Positions 38,974-47,704 of a DNA stretch of 64,000 nt are shown one piece after another. The DNA is taken from NCBI RefSeq assembly GCF_001659685.2, contig NZ_LXYE02000012.1, forward strand, positions 240,223 to 304,222, in the 5' to 3' direction. Numbering within the stretch: the stretch's first letter is position 1; each line of letters opens with the position of its first letter. The translations under genes were made by a program, and so were the position numbers. Origin of the DNA: Labilibacter marinus. Its GTDB lineage: Bacteria; Bacteroidota; Bacteroidia; Bacteroidales; Marinilabiliaceae. The notes under the pieces were generated by a model. It was not told the origin of the DNA. It ran no database searches and saw only the letters and a list, made by a program, of their open reading frames with translations.

Positions 38974-39090
38974 TAGATGGTAAATCAATGGTTGATATTG
39001 CAGAGAAGTTAAGCCCCATCTAAGATTGCAAAGTTTTGGTTGAAAAAAAACCAATTATAAGACATTAAGACTTAAAGAATAGATAGTTAG

Positions 39091-40806
39091 ATGAGATATT
39101 TTAATACATACATTTTAATAGTTGTTGGATGTTTGGTTTTTTCTTTATCAAATGCCACAAATTATTCTGTTTCGTCTGCTTTTGATATCGAAAATGTATT
39201 AAATGATATTCAGCCAGGAGATACTATTAAAATGACTTCGGGTAATTGGGTGAATGAAAATATAGTTTTTGAAGGACAGGGAACAGAAACAAATCCTATA
39301 GTACTTATTCCAGCATTTAAAAATAAAGTAATATTGTCGGGTACGTCTTCTTTAAGAGTTGCTGGAAGCTACTTAGAAGTAAACGGTCTACAATTTGTTG
39401 ACGGTTATTCAACTTCAGGAGCAGTAATTGAGTTTAGAAATGGTTCTTCAAAATTAGCCAATAATTGTAGGTTAACCAACACTAGTATTGTTGATTATAA
39501 TCCTACGGATAAAGACGAAGATTATAAATGGGTTTCTGTTTATGGAAAAAACAATAGAATAGATCATTGCGAATTTTCAGGTAAACAGCACTCCGGAACT
39601 ACTCTGGTAGTTTGGTTAAATGACGAACCTAATTATACGCAAATTGATTATAATTACTTTGGCGCTAGACCAGATTTGGGGTACAATGGAGGCGAGACCA
39701 TAAGGATTGGGACAAGTTCTAATAGCATGAAAGAATCTCGCGCTATTGTAGAGTATAATCTTTTTGAAGAATGCGATGGCGAAATTGAAATTATCTCTAA
39801 TAAGTCGTGCTTTAATACTTATCGTTACAACACTTTTAACAATTGCGACGGATGTTTAACATTGCGTCATGGTAACGATTGTTCGGTTTATAGTAATTTC
39901 TTTTTGGGAGATAACAAGTCATCTGGTGGAGTTAGAGTAATTGGTGAAAGACATCAGGTATACAATAATTATTTTGATGGCTTAAAGGGAGATGGATACC
40001 GATCGGCTATCTGCATCATGAATGGAGTTCCAAACTCACCATTAAACCGATATTTTCAGGTTAAGGATGCTGTTATTGTCAATAATACGATGGTTAATTG
40101 CAAAGTGCCATTAACTGTGGGAGCAGGTAAAGATTCAGAAAAAAGCTTAGCTCCTTTAGACTGTACCTTTGCGAACAATGTGATGGATAAAACAAGTGGC
40201 AGCCAGAATGTTGAATTTGATGATCAGCCTACAAATATGACATGGTTAGGTAACGTGATGAATGCTGAGGCTGATGATGAAGAGGTTTCGGAGGGCTTTG
40301 TTTTTGCAGATCCCCAGTTAGCGTTAGTTGAAGGATTGTATCGTCCTGCGGCATCGAGTATTGTAATCAATGCAAGTCAAGGAAGCTTCCCTCAAATACA
40401 ATCAGATATCGATGGCCAAGAAAGAGAAGGTGATAAGGATGCTGGATGCGATGAGTTGAGTGATGCCCCAATTATAAATAAACCATTAGATAAATCGGAA
40501 GTAGGTCCATATTTTGGTCAAGATGATGATGTTTCTGTAGTTAATACTAGAGCTGCACTACAGGCAGATATGGTAAAATGTTATATTAAAAATAATGTGA
40601 TTTCTGTATTAGTGCAAGAAACTAAGTTTTTACCACTTCAATATCAACTATTCGACCTTACAGGAAAAGCCCTAAATGCAGGAGAAATATTGAGTTTAAA
40701 AACTCAAATAAATACGAATGGAACAAATAGAATACTGTTGGCTCATTTTAAATCAGGTCAAAAGTATTATCAGTCATATAAACTATTGCAAAATAGTTCT
40801 GAATAA
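39091..40806 (+). CDS. Alginate lyase, polysaccharide lyase family 6, with T9SS-like tail
   Basis: 571 aa secreted lyase. Signal peptide MRYFNTYILIVVGCLVFSLSNA, then a right-handed parallel beta-helix of the PL6 (chondroitinase B-like) family. K238 (ISNKSC) and R259 (LRHGND), 21 residues apart, match the Lys base and Arg acid of PL6 alginate lyases. Also typical: GKNNRIDHCEFSGK and NGGETIRIGTS. After residue ~470 a spacer leads to an ~80-residue beta-sandwich (YQLFDLTGKALNAGEIL ... YYQSYKLL) that looks like a T9SS sorting domain. First gene of the alginate locus behind two operators. Confidence 0.93.
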   Translation: MRYFNTYILIVVGCLVFSLSNATNYSVSSAFDIENVLNDIQPGDTIKMTSGNWVNENIVFEGQGTETNPIVLIPAFKNKVILSGTSSLRVAGSYLEVNGLQFVDGYSTSGAVIEFRNGSSKLANNCRLTNTSIVDYNPTDKDEDYKWVSVYGKNNRIDHCEFSGKQHSGTTLVVWLNDEPNYTQIDYNYFGARPDLGYNGGETIRIGTSSNSMKESRAIVEYNLFEECDGEIEIISNKSCFNTYRYNTFNNCDGCLTLRHGNDCSVYSNFFLGDNKSSGGVRVIGERHQVYNNYFDGLKGDGYRSAICIMNGVPNSPLNRYFQVKDAVIVNNTMVNCKVPLTVGAGKDSEKSLAPLDCTFANNVMDKTSGSQNVEFDDQPTNMTWLGNVMNAEADDEEVSEGFVFADPQLALVEGLYRPAASSIVINASQGSFPQIQSDIDGQEREGDKDAGCDELSDAPIINKPLDKSEVGPYFGQDDDVSVVNTRAALQADMVKCYIKNNVISVLVQETKFLPLQYQLFDLTGKALNAGEILSLKTQINTNGTNRILLAHFKSGQKYYQSYKLLQNSSE

Positions 40807-40846
40807 GAATCTTATAATTAGCTTTTTACAATTTAAACTAAAAATT

Positions 40847-40906
40847 ATGAAAATGAAAAAAAATCGTTGGTTGCTAACAAAAGGATTGCTCTTTTTCGGT
40901 ATCTGA
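40847..40906 (+). pseudogene. Short frame resembling a truncated SusC N-terminus
   Basis: ATG followed by KMKKNRWLLTKGLLFFGI and TGA. The Lys-rich, WLLTKGLL pattern is typical of the first residues of SusC-type receptors in Bacteroidota, but the frame stops before the signal cleavage site and nothing SusC-like follows in the ~200 bp up to the GntR gene. It may be a deletion scar or a small leader peptide. Confidence 0.35.
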
Positions 40907-41063
40907 ATTTCAAGGATTCAGGTGTTGTTACTATTCATTGAAGCTGTGTATATGTAACTAGGCAATTCTGTATGATGGATATTATACCATTATAAATAAA
41001 GAAGTTATCTTAAATAACAGTTTCTATTTCTAGATGAGAGTTTTAAAATAATTATAGGTAAAT

Positions 41064-41075
41064 TTGGTCGACCAA
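41064..41075. promoter_or_regulatory. GntR/FadR-type operator, site 3 (autoregulation)
   Basis: TTGGTCGACCAA, a perfect 12-bp palindrome, 37 bp upstream of the regulator's ATG. Same core as the two sites before the PL6 gene. Confidence 0.75.
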
Positions 41076-41111
41076 TTATTGGAGCGACAATTGAAAAAAT
41101 ACAAATAACAT

Positions 41112-41816
41112 ATGGAACTATTAGAAAATTTTAAAGCAATAGAAGTAGAGACACCTGTAGATAAGATCATTAGGCAAATAAGAGAGTTGATTATTTCTGG
41201 ATACTTGAATCCTGGAGATCGATTACCATCGGAAAGAAAGTTATCTGAAAAATTAGGTGTTGGAAGAACTTACATTCGTGATGCCATAAAAAAATTGGAA
41301 TTCGTAGGTATCTTAAATACTTTGCCGCAAAGTGGTGTAGTGGTTAACGGCGTAGACATTGCAGCCATGGAAGGCTTGTTCTCTAATATCATGAAAATTG
41401 AGAAGCCCGACTTTTTCTCTTTGGTAGAATCAAGGGTAATGATGGAAAAATTTGCAATTCAACAAGCAGCTATTCGCAGAACAGATGAAGATATTGTTGC
41501 CATACAGGAAGCGTTAGATAAATATAATGCACGTGTTGAAAAAGGACTTCCTGCAGAAAATGAGGATTTTATATTCCATTTAAGAATTGCGGAGGCTAGT
41601 CATAACTCGGTAATTAAAACCATGATGTTAATTATACTACCCGATATCATGAAAATTTATATCACAGAGAAAGTTTGTAGCGCCGAACGAAAAGTAAAAC
41701 GAGTTGAAGAGCATAATGCTATTCTTCAGGCGATTAAAGATGGAGATGGAGATGAAGCTGTAAAACATATGCTAGACCATCTGCATGATGTAGTTGAATT
41801 TAGTAAAGAAAAATAA
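41112..41816 (+). CDS. FadR/GntR family transcriptional regulator of the alginate locus
   Basis: 234 aa. N-terminal GntR winged helix (about 14-80: IRELIISGYLNPGDRLPSERKLSEKLGVGRTYIRDAIKKLEFVGILNTLPQSGVVV) and C-terminal FCD ligand domain (about 85-230; likely metal ligands in EDFIFHLRIAEASHN and EEHNAILQAI). FCD regulators commonly sense sugar acids. Position within the locus and the three TTGGT-n2-ACCAA sites suggest it represses uptake and lyase genes until an alginate-derived acid such as KDG binds. Confidence 0.93.
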   Translation: MELLENFKAIEVETPVDKIIRQIRELIISGYLNPGDRLPSERKLSEKLGVGRTYIRDAIKKLEFVGILNTLPQSGVVVNGVDIAAMEGLFSNIMKIEKPDFFSLVESRVMMEKFAIQQAAIRRTDEDIVAIQEALDKYNARVEKGLPAENEDFIFHLRIAEASHNSVIKTMMLIILPDIMKIYITEKVCSAERKVKRVEEHNAILQAIKDGDGDEAVKHMLDHLHDVVEFSKEK

Positions 41817-42121
41817 TAACCTAAAGCTGTTTAATAAATAATGAAAGTTGATTCAGGATAAAAAAAATTAGTGCGCCGAAACGCACTAATTCACCAAGTG
41901 CAATACAAGTCCCTTATTACTAATTAACAAACTCATTCATCTCGACAATATATGAGCTTGTACCGGGGGTGTATTGTCTACAAAGCTAATAAAAATCTAA
42001 TTGTTATAATTCCAAAGAGATAAAACAAGCATAGATTAAAGTGTACTGTCCCTATACCCAGATCATTGACATATAGACGCTAAACGCTGTTTTATAGAAT
42101 CTTGGAAAAAATTATAATCAA
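41817..42121. other. Intergenic region, 305 bp, before the SusC gene
   Basis: Holds the hairpin at 41867-41890; the rest is AT-rich leader. A promoter for the SusCD operon is expected here, but no clear TAnnTTTG was found. Confidence 0.5.
41867..41890. repeat. Perfect hairpin ATTAGTGCG / CGCACTAAT
   Basis: 9-bp perfect stem around CCGAAA, 50 bp after the GntR stop. It lacks a T tract on the plus strand (an A tract precedes it), so it is not a standard terminator for the GntR gene. The TTAGTGCG arm recurs in the hairpin at 50294-50347. Confidence 0.6.
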
Positions 42122-45100
42122 ATGAAAAGAAAAATTCTATTTACATTATTATTATGTACCGGATTATTCACTCATGTATTTGCGCAAACATATACAGGTA
42201 CAGTGACCGATGCCGGTGACGGATCTCCTCTAATAGGAGTAAATGTGGTTGAAAAAGGAACCACGAACGGAACCATTACCAATATTGATGGTAATTATTC
42301 TTTAAAAACGCAAGGCGAAAATGCTGTGCTTGTATTCTCATTTATTGGATATACTCCCCAAGAAATACTATCGACTAACCAATCCGTGATTAATGTTGTG
42401 CTGGAAGCTGACGTTGAAGGATTAGAGGAAGTTGTTGTTGTTGGCTACGGGGTTCAGAAAAAATCTCACCTAACAGGAGCTATTTCGAAAGTTAAAAATG
42501 AAAAATTAGATCAAGTAGTTGTTGCAAGGGTAGATGATGCTTTGATTGGTCAAGTTTCGGGTGTTAATATTCAGGCCACTTCGGCTGAGGCTGGTGCCGC
42601 TCCAACAATTACTATTAGAGGTTTCGGATCAATAACAGCTGACTCAGGACCAGCAGTTGTAGTGGATGGTATTGTGGTTGATGCTAGTTTTCTTGGAAAC
42701 CTAGATATGAATGATATAGAATCTTTTGAGGTATTAAAAGATGCTGCTTCTGCTGCAATTTATGGTAGTGAAGGGTCTAATGGGGTAATAATGATTACGA
42801 CAAAGACTGGAAAAGAAGGAAAAACAAAACTAACGTATAACACTTTTACAGGATATAAATCGGCTTTTGATAGTGATGACTATAAAAAGAATCTATCTGA
42901 GTGGTCAGCTAAAGAATTAGCTGCAACAGGTCAAATTTCAGAGGCTACTCAATATGCACAAAAAATAGTAGATGTAACTGGTATTGACAGAGATTGGCAG
43001 GATGTTTTCTTTAACGGAGGAATTATCACCAGCCACTCATTAGCAGCCAGTGGAGGTACAGAAGATACAAAGTTTTCTGCTTCATTAAGATATCTAAATG
43101 ATGAAGGTGTTGTTTTAACAGATAACTACAGACTGTTTTCAGCAAAAGCAAAAATTGATAGTAAATTAGGAAAGAAATTGAAATTTGGATTAAGCATAAC
43201 ACCTTCTTATTCAAAAAGAAGAGCGCTGCCTACTTCTATACATAATCCAATAAGACAATCACCTTGGTTGCCTATTTATCATACAGATGAAACATTACAA
43301 TTTATAAATAGAGATGCTTACCCTAATGTAGGTGTAGGAGATTATTTTTATGAGAATCATTTAGTTGAATTAGATTTGGATGGTAATGGTAGCGATAGTA
43401 GACCACGAACTACTGGTGATTCAAACCCTTATGCTCAATATGCAGAAAGAGAGCATTATGAGTATAATACCAAAGTATTAGGTTCTACTTATTTGAGTTA
43501 TAAAATTATGGATGGACTTATAGCTAAGACATCTTTAGGGGTAACTTTAGAACAACGAAAAAGAACAAGGTGGGATGGAACAAAACACCATGCATCAGGA
43601 AGTAGTAGAGCACAATATTTATTGAATAATAGATTTAGAACCAGGATAATCTCTGATAATACTTTCTCATACAACAAACTGTTTGGTGATCATGAGATTA
43701 GTGCTTTGGCCGGTGTAACTATCCAAAGAAGAAATGAAGAAACGAGTCAGATTGTAGGTACAGGATATACCAACGATTTACTTAAAAACCTGCAAGGAGC
43801 AACTACTGTTGTTTCAGAGGGAGAGTACAATATTGAAAAGAATAAAATAGGATACTTTGGTAGAGTCTCTTATGCTTATGCTAATAAGTACCTATTTAAT
43901 GCATCGTTTAGACGTGATGGTAGTTCAGTTTTTGGAGTGCAATCTAAGTGGGGTAATTTCCCGGCAGCATCTATGGGATGGAATATGCATAATGAAAGTT
44001 TTTTGAGTGATAACGATATACTGAGCAAATTAAAGCTTAGAGTTAGTTATGGTCTTACAGGTTCCGAAAACTTTAATGTAGGAGACGATTTAGTTAACGC
44101 TTGGCCTTATTTAGCACAATTAGATAATACCAATGCAATTACTGATGGTGGTATTTCTACAGGAGTTTCTCCTAAAAATATTGCTAATCTATTATTACAA
44201 TGGGAAGCATCTGAAGAATTTAACCCAGGTTTAGATTTCGGATTTTTAAATAACAGAATCTCAGGTTCAGTAGATTATTATATCAGAACCAGCGATCAGT
44301 TATTGCTTAATAATCCAGTGTCGTACGTTACTGGGTTTAATAGTGGTATTGTAAATTTAGGGAAAGTAGAAAATAGTGGTTGGGAATTTGAATTAAGAAC
44401 TAAAAATATTTCGAAAGAAAACTTTTATTGGAATACTATTCTTATTGCTTCTACTAACAGAAACAAACTGCTTGATTATGGAGAATCTGATGGTGCCTTA
44501 ACAGAAGATGGATTTAACAGAGGTTCTCAATGGATAAATTCTGTAGGTAATCCAATATCTTCTTTTTATGGATATGTTGTAGATGAAAGTAAGGAATTGT
44601 CTGATGAATATTGGGACTCCCCGTGGCTTCCTATTAATGGAATTTCAGAAGATGTTATTGTTAAAGATTTAAATGGTGATGGTTTAATTACCGATGAGGA
44701 TAAAACGATATTAGGAGACCCATATCCTGAAATTAATTGGAGTGTAACTAACGAATTCAGATATAAAAACATAGATCTATCCTTTATGTTCCAAGGTAGT
44801 CAGGGAGCCGAAGTGAAAAATATTGGAGACCAATACTTTTTCTCTCACTGGAACGGAGCTACTACCGATGAGCAAGCTGTTGTAGATGCAGGAGTCATTT
44901 CTGATGCCTCTTTCCTTAAGCCAAGAATTCATACTAATGATGTTGTTATGAGTGCAGGTTATATTTCATTGAGAAATGTAAATATTGGCTATACTTTTTC
45001 TGATAATACATTATCAAAAATAGGAATAGAATCATTAAGGCTTTATGCAACAGGCCAGAATTTACTGTACTTCACTTCAGATGATTATCATGGTTTTAAC

Positions 45101-45211
45101 CCAGAGTTTATCGAAACGGCTAACGGAAATTCACCTCAATCGTATGGAGCTCAAAGAGCAGGTACACCATTATTTAGAACCTACTCAGTTGGTTTAAACG
45201 TTACTTTTTAA
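42122..45211 (+). CDS. SusC/RagA-type TonB-dependent transporter
   Basis: Outer-membrane importer of alginate oligosaccharides (substrate inferred from context), 1029 aa. Signal peptide to ~22, carboxypeptidase-like regulatory domain (YTGTVTDAGDGSPLIGVNVVEKGTTNGT), plug (VVVGYGVQKKSHLTGAISKV ... TIRGFGSI ... VVVDGIVVD) and a 22-strand barrel ending GLNVTF. It works with the SusD gene 17 bp downstream. Shorter N-terminal extension than sensor-type TonB receptors, so no direct sigma-factor signalling is expected. Confidence 0.97.
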   Translation: MKRKILFTLLLCTGLFTHVFAQTYTGTVTDAGDGSPLIGVNVVEKGTTNGTITNIDGNYSLKTQGENAVLVFSFIGYTPQEILSTNQSVINVVLEADVEGLEEVVVVGYGVQKKSHLTGAISKVKNEKLDQVVVARVDDALIGQVSGVNIQATSAEAGAAPTITIRGFGSITADSGPAVVVDGIVVDASFLGNLDMNDIESFEVLKDAASAAIYGSEGSNGVIMITTKTGKEGKTKLTYNTFTGYKSAFDSDDYKKNLSEWSAKELAATGQISEATQYAQKIVDVTGIDRDWQDVFFNGGIITSHSLAASGGTEDTKFSASLRYLNDEGVVLTDNYRLFSAKAKIDSKLGKKLKFGLSITPSYSKRRALPTSIHNPIRQSPWLPIYHTDETLQFINRDAYPNVGVGDYFYENHLVELDLDGNGSDSRPRTTGDSNPYAQYAEREHYEYNTKVLGSTYLSYKIMDGLIAKTSLGVTLEQRKRTRWDGTKHHASGSSRAQYLLNNRFRTRIISDNTFSYNKLFGDHEISALAGVTIQRRNEETSQIVGTGYTNDLLKNLQGATTVVSEGEYNIEKNKIGYFGRVSYAYANKYLFNASFRRDGSSVFGVQSKWGNFPAASMGWNMHNESFLSDNDILSKLKLRVSYGLTGSENFNVGDDLVNAWPYLAQLDNTNAITDGGISTGVSPKNIANLLLQWEASEEFNPGLDFGFLNNRISGSVDYYIRTSDQLLLNNPVSYVTGFNSGIVNLGKVENSGWEFELRTKNISKENFYWNTILIASTNRNKLLDYGESDGALTEDGFNRGSQWINSVGNPISSFYGYVVDESKELSDEYWDSPWLPINGISEDVIVKDLNGDGLITDEDKTILGDPYPEINWSVTNEFRYKNIDLSFMFQGSQGAEVKNIGDQYFFSHWNGATTDEQAVVDAGVISDASFLKPRIHTNDVVMSAGYISLRNVNIGYTFSDNTLSKIGIESLRLYATGQNLLYFTSDDYHGFNPEFIETANGNSPQSYGAQRAGTPLFRTYSVGLNVTF

Positions 45212-45228
45212 TCAAAAAATATTAGATC

Positions 45229-46704
45229 ATGAAATATATAAAACTTTTAATTTTTGCTATCACGGGAGCCTTATTAGTTTCTTGTGATACAGATGAGTTT
45301 TTAAATCCTCTACCAGACTCTGTTATTGTTGCTGAAAGTTTTTTTCAATCAGACGATGATGTTTTAGCTGGGATAATTGGGATTTATGATGCTGTGCAAG
45401 GTGTTAATGAAAATACAGAATCAAGTACTGTAAGATTCAATAGAGGAGTACAATTAGAGTACCTTTTAACAGAACACCGATCTGATAATACTAGAAGTAA
45501 AACGCTAGAAGGTTCAAGAGCCGATTTTCACCGATATATAGTTGAGCCTGAAAATATCCAATCGGAGGATTATTGGCAATCTATGTATGAGATTATTTTT
45601 AGAGCAAATAATGTTTTAAAATATGTGAATAAGGCCGATGCCACAAACATTAATAAATATACTGCAGAAGCTAAATTTTTAAGAGCATATGCATATTTTA
45701 ACTTGGTAAGATTGTATGGTGCTGTACCATTAGTAACGGCAATTGTAGGTCCGAATGAAAAAGAACTGCTTTTTACCAGAGTGGCTGTAGAAACAGTCTA
45801 CGAGCAAATTGTATCAGATTTACAAGCTGGGGTTGATTATCTTGATAACACACATAAATCCAGAGCTTCTAAAGTAGCAGCTCAAGCAATGTTAGCTAAA
45901 GTATACCTAACGCTAGCTACACCAAACTATGGTGGTGCAAAAGATTTATGCGAGGATATTATTACTACTGGAGGTTTAGGTTTAGAAGATAATTTTAGTG
46001 ATGTGTTTTATAATGAGTTGAATAACGAAATTATTTTTGCTATTCAATACTTGTCAGGAAACCCAGAAGAAAGCCAAGGTTTTTCATCAGAATTTACCTC
46101 TTATAAACGTCAAGGAAGACAGGATGGACTGAATATAGTAAATCCTAATCTTGCGGAGGATTTTATCGCAAACGGAGGTAATAGAACGGCTGTTTCTTAT
46201 GCTGCTTTTGGACCAGATGCTGACCTCCCTATACCTGAAAACGCAGAGGTAATTAAATTTTTACCAGACGGATCTGATATTTCTGACCCGAACCTTCCAA
46301 CATATGGTGGTGCTCCTGCAAATGCTGGTAACGACTGGATTATTTTACGTTATTCCGATGTACTATTAATGCACGCAGAGGCTATTATGGCAGGTGGAAA
46401 TACATCCGATGATAGTGCTATAGATTCTTATATGAAAGTTAAGGTTAGAGCGGGATTTGATGCAGTAGCAGATCGACCTGCTGTTTTAACAGTTGATGCT
46501 TTATTGCTCGAAAGAAGAGTAGAGTTGGCTTTTGAAAACCATCGTTTCTTTGATTTACTGCGCTTAGGAGTAGCACATGAAGTGTTAGGTGCTCACGCTG
46601 AAGAAATGGGATATACGAGTTATAATATCAGAAGATTATTATTACCAATTCCAGCCAGGGAAATTAACTTAAGTGATGGTATTTTGACTCAAAATCCTCA
46701 ATAA
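45229..46704 (+). CDS. SusD/RagB-type surface glycan-binding lipoprotein
   Basis: 491 aa lipoprotein (MKYIKLLIFAITGALLVSC), with the tetratricopeptide-like SusD core (AKFLRAYAYFNLVRLYGAVPLV, VAAQAMLAKVYLTLATPNY) and the C-terminal RVELAFENHRFFDLLRLG and RRLLLPIPAREINLS motifs. It caps the SusC channel and delivers oligosaccharides. Second gene of the operon. Confidence 0.96.
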   Translation: MKYIKLLIFAITGALLVSCDTDEFLNPLPDSVIVAESFFQSDDDVLAGIIGIYDAVQGVNENTESSTVRFNRGVQLEYLLTEHRSDNTRSKTLEGSRADFHRYIVEPENIQSEDYWQSMYEIIFRANNVLKYVNKADATNINKYTAEAKFLRAYAYFNLVRLYGAVPLVTAIVGPNEKELLFTRVAVETVYEQIVSDLQAGVDYLDNTHKSRASKVAAQAMLAKVYLTLATPNYGGAKDLCEDIITTGGLGLEDNFSDVFYNELNNEIIFAIQYLSGNPEESQGFSSEFTSYKRQGRQDGLNIVNPNLAEDFIANGGNRTAVSYAAFGPDADLPIPENAEVIKFLPDGSDISDPNLPTYGGAPANAGNDWIILRYSDVLLMHAEAIMAGGNTSDDSAIDSYMKVKVRAGFDAVADRPAVLTVDALLLERRVELAFENHRFFDLLRLGVAHEVLGAHAEEMGYTSYNIRRLLLPIPAREINLSDGILTQNPQ

Positions 46705-46725
46705 TAATTTATAAGCATTAAGATT

Positions 46726-47673
46726 ATGAAAAATCAAATAAATATTTTCAAAAACACCATGAAGGTGGTGTGGTTCATATCGGTAGTGTTTTTATCGGTA
46801 AGTTGTGAAAAAGCTTTTGAGTTTGAGTTACCAGAAGCCGGTTCTAAAGAGGATACTAGTTTACCAGTTGCTAGCTTTGCTTATATTCCAAATGCAGAGA
46901 ATTTCAAAACCATAGAGTTTAATAATCTGTCAACGGAGTCTATTAAATATCTATGGGACTTTGGAGGAGGAAATACCTCAACAGATAAAGATCCTAGTTA
47001 TACTTTTGAAGCAGGTGAAGGTTCTTATCCTGTAACGTTGACTGCTCTTGATGGTAATGAAGCATCAAATACGGTAACCATAGATGTTGAAGTAGTAGAT
47101 AAATTTGTGCCTATTCCGGTAACAATTTTAAATGGTGATTTTGATGGTGGTTCTTCCGATTGGAAATTTGCTTCTTTTACAGGAGGAAATACAAATCCAT
47201 TTAACTCTAGTTCTGATGGATCATTTACAAATTATGATGGAACAGATAATGGAGCTAAAACAAAAGGAGCCAAATGGACTAAATCAACTTCTGCAGGTGC
47301 TTACTTAACTTCTAACACAAGATATGCTTACCAAGCAATTATTGTATCTCCTTCTAATGTAGATCGTGATGTAAAATATATTCTGGAATATGAATATGCT
47401 ATTAAAACACCGGCAGAACAGGCAGGGGTTGCACCAGGAGGTAATAGGATAATTTCTGAAGTTTTAGATGGTCACTTTGAAGATGGAGCAGATGCCGTTG
47501 CAAGCACTCCTATTAGTCAATTTATTGGATCTGAGGCAAAGGGTAAAACATCTCATACATTGGTGGAACAAGAATTTATTGCCAATGCTAGTGGAGAAGT
47601 TTCTATCATGTTTTATGCTGTCACTGATGTGGATTTATACTTAGATAATGTTAAAGTTTATCCAGCTGATTAA
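46726..47673 (+). CDS. Surface lipoprotein with PKD domain and carbohydrate-binding-like module
   Basis: 315 aa, SusE-position protein. Lipoprotein signal (an alternative start at 46759 gives MKVVWFISVVFLSVSC). Residues ~50-125 are a PKD domain (FNNLSTESIKYLWDFGGGNTSTDKDPSYTFEAGEGSYPVTL). Residues ~138-315 form a beta-sandwich starting ILNGDFDGGSSDWKF and ending YLDNVKVYPAD, closely related to the C-terminal module of the next gene product. Likely binds alginate at the cell surface. Confidence 0.88.
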   Translation: MKNQINIFKNTMKVVWFISVVFLSVSCEKAFEFELPEAGSKEDTSLPVASFAYIPNAENFKTIEFNNLSTESIKYLWDFGGGNTSTDKDPSYTFEAGEGSYPVTLTALDGNEASNTVTIDVEVVDKFVPIPVTILNGDFDGGSSDWKFASFTGGNTNPFNSSSDGSFTNYDGTDNGAKTKGAKWTKSTSAGAYLTSNTRYAYQAIIVSPSNVDRDVKYILEYEYAIKTPAEQAGVAPGGNRIISEVLDGHFEDGADAVASTPISQFIGSEAKGKTSHTLVEQEFIANASGEVSIMFYAVTDVDLYLDNVKVYPAD

Positions 47674-47704
47674 TTTGGATGAGAATTATAACGATAAAAC
47701 ACAA

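Larger units (their letters stand above)
38642..39090. other. Intergenic region with terminator and two GntR-type operators
   Basis: 449 bp: the GH43 terminator on the left, then two TTGGTCAACCA(A/G) palindromes (38789-38804 and 38962-38973), 173 bp apart, upstream of the PL6 gene. No open frame. The spacing would allow looping by a dimeric repressor. Confidence 0.7.
40807..41111. other. Intergenic region, 305 bp
   Basis: Contains a 19-codon frame resembling a SusC signal-peptide start (40847-40906) and the GntR operator at 41064-41075. No further gene. Confidence 0.6.

Noticed and set aside
41867..41890. Hairpin as a terminator of the GntR gene
   Set aside because: Perfect stem but no T tract downstream on the plus strand; the adjacent A tract would fit a minus-strand transcript, and none is seen.
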